This document shows positions 55,662 through 64,000 of a stretch of 64,000 bases of DNA, one piece after another. The first letter of the stretch is position 1. Each line of letters begins with the position of its first letter. The translations under genes were made by a program, and so were the position numbers. The DNA lies in the NCBI RefSeq assembly GCF_963675165.1, contig NC_087377.1, positions 16,431,518 through 16,495,517 of the forward strand. The letters are read 5' to 3'. The notes beneath the pieces were generated by a model that worked only from the letters and a program-made list of their open reading frames with translations, searched no databases and was not told the origin of the DNA. Source of the DNA: Halichondria panicea. Its lineage: Eukaryota; Porifera; Demospongiae; Suberitida; Halichondriidae.

Positions 55662-57272
55662 GTGTGCGTGTGTGTGGGGGTGTATATGCGTGCGTGAGGG
55701 TGTGTGTGTGTGTGTGGGGGTGTATGTGTGTGAGGGTGTGTGTGTGTGGGTGTATGTGTGTGAGGGTGTGTGGTGTGTGTGGGGGTGTATGTGTGAGCTA
55801 TACATAAATAAAAATGTCACATATCAATCATGAATTACCGCCTGTACACGATAAACAGAGCTAATATGTGTAAATGTACAGCGAAATAATAATTATGATG
55901 GCCAATTCAATAAAACTTTAAACGCATCCAGACGATCTTCACTAGGTACTAGGTTATAACAAGGGCGTATACAAAGAAGAGGGCATGCAACTCACTATGT
56001 ATCCTACGTACTCATCCGACTTCGTATCAGAGACCGGATATGCTAAAAATAGAATCCAGTATACGGACGTGAACAAGTGGGCGGTGTTGTTTACGGAGTT
56101 ATAATTATGGGCGTGTACATCAGAGCTGCCTAGCTAGCTAGCTAACAGTGCAGTATTATTTTAGAGAAGTGTCATGACCAGTCCTAGTCCAGCCAGGTCC
56201 AAGACAACCCCTTCGAGCATGAAGTTGAGTGCTGGGCGCATTGTTAAGAAGTACCAGAGACTCAGGAAGACAGATTATTGTACCTAGGTTTCATCTTCTT
56301 GGAGTTGCAACTGTTGAATGGTTTGCCTTTGCCTTTGACACTGCTAGTACAAGCCATACTGCTGCTGAGAACTAGTTTTACTATGCTGCAATCGAGCTAG
56401 CTAGCTGGCACAGATATATATAAAAAATACTTTGATCTACCTTGTGCGGTCAAAGGTTACGCGTGGGCGTTTTGTGGGCAGTTCTAAAAATAGCTCAATA
56501 CGAAGTCGGATGATTCTGAGAATGGGGCGAGTTGCATGCCCTCTTCTCTGTATACGCCCTTGGTTATAATGATACCTATTGAGTAGGATCACGAATTAAT
56601 CATTCAGCCTTCAAAGTGGTAGCTATTTTAGTCTTTGTTTTCAATGCAACACACATATTCTTTATGTAAACTAGCTAGCCTAGGAGATGGTTATTTGTCT
56701 AGAGGTGGTTACTACCAACCACCACCACCGACCAGTGTGGGCACATCCCTGTCCTCTGCGTTTGGGAGTGTTTGCTATGGAAACCCAACTCGTTAAATTT
56801 TCTGTTTTGGTTGATTTTTGTTCAAAACATGCAACAATGAATAGGACTCATAATTATAATCTGAAACAGTGGCAGTGCGGAGATGCCTACCTGCAAGACT
56901 ATCATAGCCTGGTCGTTGGTGATCTTGAAAGTCTCCTCCAAATGTGCTGCCTTTGCTTGCACCTGGACGAGGGATTAATGAAGTAATACTAAAATTAAAC
57001 TACCATACTTTAGGCAGCAACAAAAATATAACGTTGTGCTAGACTACATGTATGTATGTATGTACAGTACACAGAAGCAAGTGAGTTTTTAGGTGTTATA
57101 ATTTATATGGAAAAAATGGTCAAATACGCATATTTAGAGGGTCTCTTTATTAAATCTAAACTTAGTAACTACAGTAGCAATGAATGATATTAAAGGGCTG
57201 AATAATTATGGTATATAATACACGTACACTGAGGTCTGCCCTCGGGGCTGTAATACGATAGGGGCTGTCCAT
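44215..57272 (-). CDS. USP28-like: USP25/28-type ubiquitin carboxyl-terminal hydrolase
   Basis: 18 exons, 3,387 nt coding, about 1,128 aa (human USP25/28 are about 1,050-1,080). It removes ubiquitin by cysteine proteolysis. N-terminus: UBA-like helices ([18 protein letters not shown]), an acidic stretch, and a UIM ([15 protein letters not shown]). USP fold: Cys box [16 protein letters not shown] (Cys about 190), [39 protein letters not shown], a basic helical segment equivalent to the USP25/28 coiled insertion, HAVLVHQGQ, His box LGHYWAYV (His about 554), and [14 protein letters not shown]. The C-terminal region ([28 protein letters not shown]) is specific to the USP25/28 family. Odd: about 126 residues inserted after the His box. 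Start at 57,272 is the only Met giving a short first exon in phase; it is less certain than the rest. Vertebrates have two such genes; this looks like the single pre-duplication form. Confidence 0.9.
45656..46506. other. USP intron 15 with transposon
   Basis: No exon seen. Holds a lone monomer of the 74-bp satellite (about 45,700-45,785) and the MULE-like element at 45,962-46,289. Confidence 0.6.
45962..46289. mobile_element. 328-bp MULE-like element with 9-bp target duplication
   Basis: Terminal inverted repeats of about 75 bp: TAGACTGGAAACCACTCCCC... at left, complement ...GGGAGTGGTTTCCAGTCTA at right, including GGGACTGGCAAGCTGCCGTG further in. Flanked by CTCTACAGC at 45,953-45,961 and 46,290-46,298. 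No coding capacity. Confidence 0.85.
49110..49205. repeat. Dispersed repeat 'ggttagtaccaaccaccaccaccgaccagtg'
   Basis: The block 'ggcctaagagatggttatt...tctagaggtggttagtaccaaccacc...gaccagtgtgggcacatc' recurs at about 53,355-53,415, 54,058-54,125 and 56,670-56,750, and inverted at about 47,560-47,615 and 52,210-52,265. All six lie in USP introns; family not recognised. Confidence 0.75.
50906..51093. mobile_element. 188-bp MITE, CAGGG...CCCTG ends, 5-bp target duplication
   Basis: CAGGGTGTCATACAGG at left and CCTGTATGACACCCTG at right; flanking direct repeat TATAA on both sides. The interior has poly-G/poly-C blocks. Same end style and 5-bp duplication as 8,301-8,482 and 62,879-63,010. Lies in USP intron 8. 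Confidence 0.8.
51152..51745. repeat. 74-bp satellite, about eight copies, in USP intron 8
   Basis: Unit starts recur at 51,231, 51,305, 51,379, 51,453, 51,527, 51,601 and 51,675 (exact 74-bp spacing), after a slightly longer first unit. Each contains AGGTCCAAACACATGCTATG and AACCTGGCTGCATTATAGAG. Copies differ by single bases. Isolated diverged monomers occur at about 45,705-45,785 and, inverted, at about 62,475-62,565. Confidence 0.95.
52944..53280. repeat. Tandem duplication of the USP exon 6 start
   Basis: About 110 bp covering the first part of exon 6, its acceptor and adjacent intron (53,055-53,165) is repeated at about 53,190-53,280 (AGGGGGAGTGTAGCCGAGC ... CATGGAGCAG(T/A)GACTACAGG). 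It supplies a second acceptor upstream of the true one. Confidence 0.75.
53931..54035. repeat. Hairpin repeat (atttagaagccc...gggcttctaaat)
   Basis: Inverted arms ATTTAGAAGCCC and GGGCTTCTAAAT around a palindromic core (TACCCTCGCTACGCTCGGGA). Related single arms at about 1,950-1,985 and 41,970-42,005, the latter two with AAACAGTGT nearby. Confidence 0.6.
54230..54440. mobile_element. MITE of the 'tatagcgggtaatttt' family in USP intron 5
   Basis: ATATAGCGGGTAATTTTCGT at left and ACGAAAATTATCCGCTATAC at right are inverted repeats of one another. Related ends at 49,740, 52,570, 52,660 and 55,185. Confidence 0.7.
54647..54745. repeat. 37-bp tandem triplication across the USP exon 5 acceptor
   Basis: AGCTCTGAGGGGGTTAAACT starts at 54,647, 54,684 and 54,721. 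Read on the minus strand, each copy gives a CCCCCTCAG acceptor. Only the exon-proximal one (exon start 54,650) keeps the phase with exon 4; use of the others would add 37 or 74 nt. Confidence 0.85.
55567..55796. repeat. GT-rich low-complexity tract at USP exon 3 acceptor
   Basis: GT repeats with GGGTGTATGTG and GCGTGAGGG variants; abuts the acceptor of exon 55405-55564. Similar shorter tracts lie at 45,145-45,183 and 52,088-52,165, next to the acceptors of USP exons 17 and 8. Confidence 0.9.
55960..56562. mobile_element. 603-bp inverted-repeat element in USP intron 2
   Basis: Ends CAAGGGCGTATACA(A/G)AGAAGAGGGCATGCAACTC and complement; similarity of the arms reaches about 65 bp (CATCCGACTTCGTAT). 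Flanked by direct GTTATAA (55,953-55,959 and 56,563-56,569). Inside is a 37-codon plus-strand frame (56,174-56,287, starting [13 protein letters not shown]) with no recognisable family; I do not call it a gene. Confidence 0.8.
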
Positions 57273-57596
57273 TAACTCAGTCACAGCTTCTCAGCATCCA
57301 GAAACCTTGCATTGATACTTCGCTACAGTCGAGTCAGGATATAAATATAAGCTTTTGTATCACTTGCTTGCTTTTGGAGACCATGTGTATTCAATTTTAC
57401 TTTTCGTTTCAATGAGACAGACGTTCAGTTTATTAGAACACGTTTATTTTGACCTCTGACCTTTGATTTTGGAAATTTAATAGGGGTGGGGCTTAGTGCA
57501 GAAAGTGGGCGTATAAGCAAGTAGTTAAAATTTATAATAACCTTCATGCCTTTGAAACTATATTGCTGAAGATTTTTAACTAACTACTCACCGATA
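57273..57596. promoter_or_regulatory. Shared divergent promoter region, USP and Kelch-b561
   Basis: Only 324 bp separate the two start codons, which point away from each other. Core elements are not obvious; there is no strong TATA and no CpG-rich patch. Shared regulation is possible but inferred from spacing alone. It assumes the short first USP exon is right. Confidence 0.55.
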
Positions 57597-60500
57597 ATGT
57601 CCTCAAAGCTTCTCCTAGTGCTGCTGTGTTGCGTGTGCGTGTCTATGGGAGCTCCTGTTACCTGGACGGAGCTCTCTACAACATCCACCCCACCTCCTGC
57701 TCGATGGAATGCTGGGCTCGCCATTGTCAATGGAGTTGGTTATCTGTTTGGGGGAGAAGGAACTCCAGCAAGTGGACTATTAGGTAAAGGAAACATTTAA
57801 AATATCCCCTTCCACTATTAACATTTTCTGATAATGCGCCTATAGCTAGCTATGCATCCAACTAGATTTATTTACGTACATGTAGCTAGCCAGCTGTAGT
57901 CTTCCCTATTCCTGTGATTATGACGTATCAAGACAAGCTCTGGATTTTTTAAGCCCAAACTGCAACCCCGATATGATAAATCTGTAGCTCCATGCGTGTA
58001 GCTCAGACTAAAATTGTTATTTTACCAGCTATATGATTGGTATCTGATGTCTGTCAGTTTTGATAGTGAGATTTGTGTAGACTTTGCATAAGACGTGGAT
58101 TTGTCCCACCACCACCTCTGAAGTTGTCATAGCTACCTCACTCCCTCACTCATATCATCATAAGCCATAGCTTTGTTTTCAGCATATGTTAGCCATGTTA
58201 CAAGTATTTCATATTTTAAATACCGGAACTACAGGGGACTTTCGGGAGGTGAAGTATGTTTAGTAAGTTCGTGGATCTTATTTTCGTGGTTGCACTGCAG
58301 GTAAAGATAGGCAAGGTCGCTTCATTCGTGACTAAAATATTCGTACGTGCCAGTGTACTACTACAAAAACCACTAATATTTCCCCCGGCGGCCCGATACC
58401 TTTCCATAATAATGAGGGGCCCCTCGGGCATTATGTTGCTCCACCAGAAATTACCAGCTATACGGTACTGTATCTCTATAATTGTATCATCTCTATCTCA
58501 GAGGATATGTGGATGTTTACTGTTACTGGTAGCACTGTTGTTTGGACTGACATGTCTGGCTCAGGACCATCGGCACGCTACGGGTTTGTGAACGGTGTTG
58601 TTGACGGTTACTGGATCATTTCCCACGGTAACACATTGTGCACTGAATACTGACATAATTATTGTGGCTAGCTTTTCACTGCATATAATTATGTCATCAT
58701 TGAACTTGTGCGTGTTTGTTATAGGCGTATTTATGTATTGCAATGGTAGAAAATCAGTGTCTTCACACACTGTAAGAATAATTTATACACTTTGCTTAAT
58801 TATTTTGGTGAACTGAGTGCTTGATAATATACATGTAGCTATTTCAACGGTAAAAGATGTCTGCATGCCCACACTGTAAGAACAGACAAAGACAAGACAT
58901 GCCCTCTTTCTTGCTGAATACAAATAGCATTATCTCGGTTGGCATTCACATTTAGAGAGTGTTTTACTATATTCACGGTAATGACTGTGACGTTTGCATG
59001 CTATCTTGAAACTTGACTGACCAGAAATACATTTGCAACTAACACAGTCCTTACATCATAATCATGATTTGGATCCCCCACCTCCTCCCTCTCTAGGTTG
59101 CAACAACGAGATGTGCTTCTCTGATGCGTGGGCTTTCAACACTGCCACCAACACTTGGAGCCTATTGGTCAATTCCACTACCCAGACGGCCCCCCGAGGG
59201 CGTTTCACGTCTGCCGGGGGCGTGTACCCTGGGGGCCGTGACCTCTGGCTGAGCATGGGACAGAATATAGCCAGTGTGAGTAGGAAGTTCTCTGATACCT
59301 GGGTCTTGCGTGTCAACACCTCTGGAGCACAGCTGACTGGTATGTATGTATATGTCGTATACAATTATATACTGACACAGGATTTCAATATAATTTTTCA
59401 ATCTCCAAAAGAAGCGACCTCTGGTTTCGTAATTATTAAAAAGTGTCGTTTTAATTAAGTACTGCATGCATGCAAGGCACTATTATCAGTCAATTGGAAA
59501 AAATGGGTAGTGAAGTACAAAATATAAACAAGGATTTGTATAATTGACTCATCATTGGTATCACTATTTTACGCTATTGCAGTTTCTTCTCTTACCAAGT
59601 GAGTATGTTGTTTGTTGCTCTTACAGCATGCACACGTGTTGATTTGTTATGACTCAGTTTAAATGTATTCATTGCCTGTTGTTTCTGCCTCAATAATTTA
59701 TAGCACGAATCACCCAAATACAATACAGTGTACATAAAATGTGCCTGTCATGAGAATAGTACGTATCTACTATCAGTATGACATTTATATTTGTCCGGAG
59801 GTGGCTATATATATATATAATCTGACTTCAGGTATTCAATAGTACAATATTATTCTCTTATGCAGCTGAGTGGGAGGAGGTGTCTTCAGGGGGTGGTCTG
59901 GACCAGTACAACCCGTTCCTCCCCCACGCCCGCTCCCTCCACGCTGGTGCACCACTATCACCTGACACTTTTGCCATTGTCGGAGGATGTGCCGCGTGAG
60001 TATTATATATATACAGCATTGTAATAATCACGTTGTCAAGGTAATAAGTACGTAATAAAAACCATACAGTCCCTTAATTAAACGAGGCATGTTTCTGTAA
60101 GGGGTTGTCGTGATAACACTTAAAAATCCTCGTGTTTATGCAATAAATTACACTTGTACAACTCATGCATTAAAGCTGCATGTGTGTCGGAAATATAGTC
60201 GTTGTGAATTCCTTGAAGACCAGTGTATATAGCCAAAGCAACAAGCTACGCAAATAATACACATGTGATTTAAAGTGCCATGCTTTAGAGTACGCACATT
60301 ATGATTTGCCCCATGCAGGCCTTACATTTCTGATTAAAGTGTATCTGAAGTACAATAACATCACTATAATATACATGTATATATAAATTATATGATCTGT
60401 AATTATCTTGAGAGTATGACTGTGTAAGCAATTGTCAATGTTATTTGTTTGTCATGTGCAGTGGTGGACAGGTGGGCGGTCCTTGTCCCATGGAGGATTC

Positions 60501-63318
60501 GTGGACTATTAGTCTCTCAGAGAGAGTGTGGCGGGAGTACCCTCACTGTCCCTCAGGCAGAACCAGGGCCGTGCTGACACCAGTGAGTCTAGTTATAGTT
60601 ACACACTTTATTTATCAGTTCTCATTAGCTGTTATCACTTTTTTGCTCTAGTATACTAGGAGCACTGATAAATAAAGCGTGTAACTATAATTGTGCTATT
60701 TAGCACACTTAAGCGTTTTTTTGATGCAATATAAGCTATACCATGCTCAGCTAGCACACTTTATCCATCCATCCTGATTGTCTCTACAGGTACCTGGTTT
60801 TGAAGGCAATGGCTACCTATTGGGTGGCAGTGAGTCCTGGGGTCCGGGTGTCTTCTCTCCACAGCTCACACCCAAAGAAGTGAACGCCAGTGAAGTGGTT
60901 CTCATGACAACCAACGCCACTACCTTCAACTGGCTGAGACTTAAGAGTGACGGTGGCAATTTTCCTGAGAATTTAGATAGTCCCAGCGTGGCCGTGGATG
61001 CTACCAGCGGAGTGGTGTATTATTTTGGGGGGAGGAGGCTTGAAGAGTGAGTAGCATAGGGGTACATTTTGGTTTCATGGCTTGTTTTAATCTGCGAAAT
61101 TTATAATTACCCGCTTTAAAATATTATTATACACATGCAATAGCTTGCATAATTATTATACTGATAGCGGTACCATAATTTTATATCTTCTAATTTATCG
61201 GACAGCAAAAAATAATTATTTTGGAAATTGTCCGGGTATATAATTGGAACAGATTTTTATACAGCATGCGAAGTGTCCGGAATAATTAGAACAAGCAAGC
61301 AGCTGCATGCGAGCTAGCTAAGTTTAATAGACCAGTGTGCGACTGAATAGTTGCACTAGCTATCTAAAACTAGCTACTCAAAGCTATCTAACTGCAGCAC
61401 TCTAAGTCTTGTCTTACTTGCCGTCTGTGAATGGTGAATGTAACTCAACTTTTCAAAGTATTGTCCGGATACTTAGAACAAATGTAATATTAAAGCACTG
61501 GAGTGTCCGTTGTATTAAGAACAACGAAAATTGCCCAAAGGAGTGTCCGGGTAATTAGAAGTGTCCGATAAATTAGAAGATATACGGTATATATAATTAT
61601 ATACAACTGTTAAATTTTAACTCTCCCTGTACAGTGGTGCCTTCCAGCATAGGATGTGGACGTTGGGAGGAGATGGACTTGACCAACCAGATCTTGGCTG
61701 CTCTCAACCACAATACACTTATGTGCATCTCCATGGTACCCTCATGTATCTAGCCTGGGGCCTCTTCTTCCCTCTAGGCGTCTTGTTAGCACGCTACTAT
61801 CGCTGGACCTGGCCTTGCTGGTTTGTGTTCCACGTCATTATGCAGGTGTGTGTGTGTGTGGGTCTACCATACCTATATAAATTGTTCGAATAGAAAGAGA
61901 AGATGACCAAAGCAATGTGTTACTTGATTTAATATAGCATCGCAAATTTTCTCAAAATTGAAGTATAGTTTTTGGCTGTCCACTATCTATACATTATATA
62001 ACTTGTGTTAAGAACACCCAATTTAGAATTAAAAGAGGCGTTTATAGCGCGGTGTCAAAGCTCATTATAATTTTTTGTATTCCATTGAAGCCAATTCCTG
62101 TCATGTTTGATGTTTTGCTCTCTTTGTGTGTGCAGTGTTTGGGAGTGCTTGTGACGGTGGCTGGGTTCGTGGTCATCTTCTTGGTGGGCAGTTACAATGA
62201 GCCGGCCTTCCCTCACGCCATTGTCGGCATTGTACTCACCACTCTCATGATACAACAGTTCCTATCGGGAATATTGTGAGCATTAGTTGTATGTATGATA
62301 GCATTGTGATATGTAGCGAGTATACTTATAGTAAAGGCAACTAAATAAACATTAGCCAATTTTTCCTATAGCATACATGTGTTGGGTACAGTGAAGCCTG
62401 CATGTCTATTGTAGTCATCACCTATAATACATAATAATACAGCCAGGCAAGAGTAGATAAGAGTATACTCTTATCTACTCTTGAGCCAGGTTAATGGTCC
62501 CCAAAGTCTCCTATACATATAGCGTGTACTTATACCTGTGTTAGCAGACCACCTTTTTATTACAGTCACTGCATGTTGTAACTAAATGTACCTTATAGCT
62601 TTATTTACCATGCAACTATTGGTTCGTCTCTCCCCCCCTCTACAGCCATCCGTGTGTGGACAAGGAGGATGGTAAGACCCCCCCTAAAGAAAAATCTACG
62701 TATCGCAAGTGTTGGGAACTTTATCATGCCATCTCAGGATTCCTCACCGTAGCGATAGGACTGGGACAGGTGAGAATAATGAGCTGAAAACTTCTGCTGA
62801 CTTATGTGAATTGAAAGACTATTGTTCACATTTACGTTAGTTACAAGTGTGTGTATATATAAAATTTCAGGCATGTTTCAGGGGCGGATCCAGGAATTTT
62901 GGTAATAGCTAGCTAGCTAAGTAGCTGATAGATCACTATATAGATAAGGTTCTTAGGAGGAAGGGAGGGGGGGATGAGCCCTCTATTCCATACCCCTGGA
63001 TCCGCCCCTGTGTTTATCTGCATACAATCAATGTTTGTACTATAGATCTACTTTATATCGATATCTTCTGCCATTGTCTTTTGTGCGGTTGACTTTACAC
63101 CTCCCTACATCTTTTTTGCAGTTGTTTTGTGTGTTGGCTTTACACCTCCTATTTCCTTCATTCTGCAGGTGACTCTGGGGGTCTTCTTAATCAAAGCCCC
63201 CTTGACCGTGTGGGCTGTGTGGGTGGGTATGGGGAGCGCCTGGCTGATCGCGTTTGTTGTGCACGAGTGTGTCTACGTATGTTGCAAGATAGCTCACAGA
63301 GGGCAGAAAATTTATTAG
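57597..63318 (+). CDS. Secreted-side Kelch propeller fused to cytochrome b561 membrane domain
   Basis: 10 exons: 57597-57783, 58565-58627, 59097-59339, 59866-59995, 60462-60582, 60790-61046, 61635-61845, 62136-62275, 62646-62769, 63169-63318; 1,626 nt, 541 aa, every junction in phase. Residues 1-19 are a signal peptide (MSSKLLLVLLCCVCVSMGAP). Residues about 20-350 are Kelch-like blades (GYLFGGE, DAWAFNTATNTWSLL, FSDTWVL, FAIVGGC, GYLLGGSE, VVYYFGG). Residues about 360-530 have six hydrophobic segments of cytochrome b561 type, starting HLHGTLMYLAWGLFFPLG. Four histidines sit where b561 proteins bind two hemes: 367, 400, 431 (PHAIVGIV) and 478 (YHAISGF). b561 proteins move electrons across membranes (ascorbate to ferric or other acceptors). 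In the common animal fusions the outer domain is DOMON; here it is Kelch. Substrate unknown. C-terminus ends in a short cytosolic CCKIAHRGQKIY. Confidence 0.9.
58240..58465. mobile_element. MITE relative in Kelch-b561 intron 1
   Basis: Shares the core GCAGGTAAAGATAGGCAAGG and right end AATTACCAGCTATACGGTAC with 43,410-43,630; the left end is decayed. A palindrome (GAGGGGCCCCTC) at about 58,412-58,424. Confidence 0.6.
61182..61584. mobile_element. 403-bp MITE in Kelch-b561 intron 6
   Basis: Terminal inverted repeats TATATCTTCTAATTTATCGG / complement CCGATAAATTAGAAGATATA. 'GTGTCCGG' motifs recur inside (about 61,274, 61,463, 61,544). No coding capacity. The intron otherwise shows nothing. Confidence 0.8.
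62879..63010. mobile_element. 132-bp MITE, CAGGGGCGGATCC ends, 5-bp target duplication
   Basis: CAGGGGCGGATCCAGG at left, CCTGGATCCGCCCCTG at right; TGTTT directly repeated on both flanks. In Kelch-b561 intron 9. Same class as 8,301-8,482 and 50,906-51,093. Confidence 0.85.
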
Positions 63319-64000
63319 AACAATAACTCTCCCCATCTACACACATTATACTAGCATTGTTTTTATCTCAGTACCACCTTTGTTTGTAGCTGTTACATCT
63401 ATACTCTGTTATTACGTATAATTATGCTATTAATAGTTACGTACACGTGTTGTTGTTTTTGTGCTATTAATTATACCAAGGGCGTATTTTCTCTTTGTAC
63501 GTCCTTCATTGTGCTGTATACATTATGCATGTCTGGTCATTGATTTTGTCATGGGTGCATGCATGACTGTGCTAGCTCCTATAGATCTAGAGCTTAGAAA
63601 ATTATTGACCAACTACATGCACATTTTCGTATAACGATGATTTAATTATTTACATAACAAAACAAAAATCCAGTGATATTGAAAAAGTATACACACACAC
63701 ACACACACAGCTATAGTTCGTTAATAAGTTTATCGCCACTTGTTGGACCTGATGTAACTTGATCGAGTTATGTATTGCAAATAGTAACAAGTTGCTTGTA
63801 ACTCAAGCTAGCTTAATTCTAAGGTAATCATAAAAGAGTGGTATACATAACTGTGAAAGTAACATTGAGTACCAAATTAATTTACAAAGAAGACAGTTCT
63901 ATCAACCTTACTACTACTATACTAGCGTAACGCATTTGCATGCCAAATTTGACTGTAACTGAATATTTCGCTTTGCAGTCTGGAGTAGGAGGATAATCAT
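63319..64000. other. 3' flank of Kelch-b561; no further gene seen
   Basis: AT-rich, with a short CA repeat (63,691-63,709). Polyadenylation is likely soon after 63,318 but no unambiguous signal stands out. No exon-like frame with splice sites on either strand. Confidence 0.5.

Larger units (their letters stand above)
51828..57272 (-). other. USP exons 1-8: UBA/UIM region and first part of catalytic domain
   Basis: 57228-57272, 56891-56962, 55405-55564, 54976-55117 (UIM), 54479-54650 (Cys box), 52944-53120, 52416-52543, 51828-52086. Exon 3 uses an acceptor placed directly after a GT/CA microsatellite. Exon 8 ends with a weak GTCGGC donor, supported by the protein match across the junction (AEK|VHDKLQF). 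The exon 5 acceptor (CCCCCTCAG) is present in three tandem copies. Confidence 0.82.

Noticed and set aside
56174-56287. 37-codon plus-strand frame inside the 603-bp inverted-repeat element
   Set aside because: Short, no family recognised, and within a non-autonomous transposon; likely chance.

Overview
This is animal nuclear DNA: intron-rich, AT-rich, full of (CA)n microsatellites and small inverted-repeat transposons. The gene content fits a sponge best: adhesion-GPCR-like receptors built from Calx-beta, Ig, Sushi and LDLa domains, one USP25/28-type protease, and an intronless 7TM receptor. The species assignment is inference; I could not search a database. I rebuilt gene models by hand from GT/AG splice sites, reading phase and comparison of paralogs. 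The three complete multi-exon models each join into one open frame whose coding length divides by three.

Layout. (1) 1-37,975, all on the minus strand: a head-to-tail array of three paralogous receptors. Receptor A (start 16,332, running off the left edge) has a signal peptide, 13 Calx-beta domains, one LDLa and the start of a GAIN module. Receptor B (26,443 to 16,775, 23 exons, about 1,683 aa) has six Ig, two Sushi, one Ig, two LDLa, GAIN/GPS, 7TM and a repetitive tail. Receptor C (37,975 to 29,093, 23 exons, about 1,564 aa) is a mosaic: Ig, Ig, Sushi, two LDLa, a Cys-rich unit, one Calx-beta, two Ig, LDLa, then the same GAIN/GPS/7TM. Almost every ectodomain exon starts and ends in phase 1, so domains can be swapped without breaking frame. 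A gutted fourth receptor lies at 28,119-28,656. (2) 37,976-44,214: duplicated spacer, a 1.1-kb inverted-repeat transposon and an intronless class A-like GPCR (42,098-43,096, plus). (3) 44,215-57,272, minus: an 18-exon USP25/28-type deubiquitinase (about 1,128 aa). Copies of its last exon lie upstream of receptors B and C and mark how the array was duplicated. (4) 57,273-57,596: short spacer shared by two divergent genes. (5) 57,597-63,318, plus: a 10-exon, 541-aa secreted-Kelch plus cytochrome b561 membrane protein.

Most notable: a receptor array with a near-constant GAIN/7TM module and shuffled ectodomains, with deletion and insertion junctions still visible; a Kelch-cytochrome b561 fusion with all four expected heme histidines; a roughly 126-residue insertion just after the catalytic His of the USP; and several transposons with clear target-site duplications, one of them with its empty site preserved in this window.
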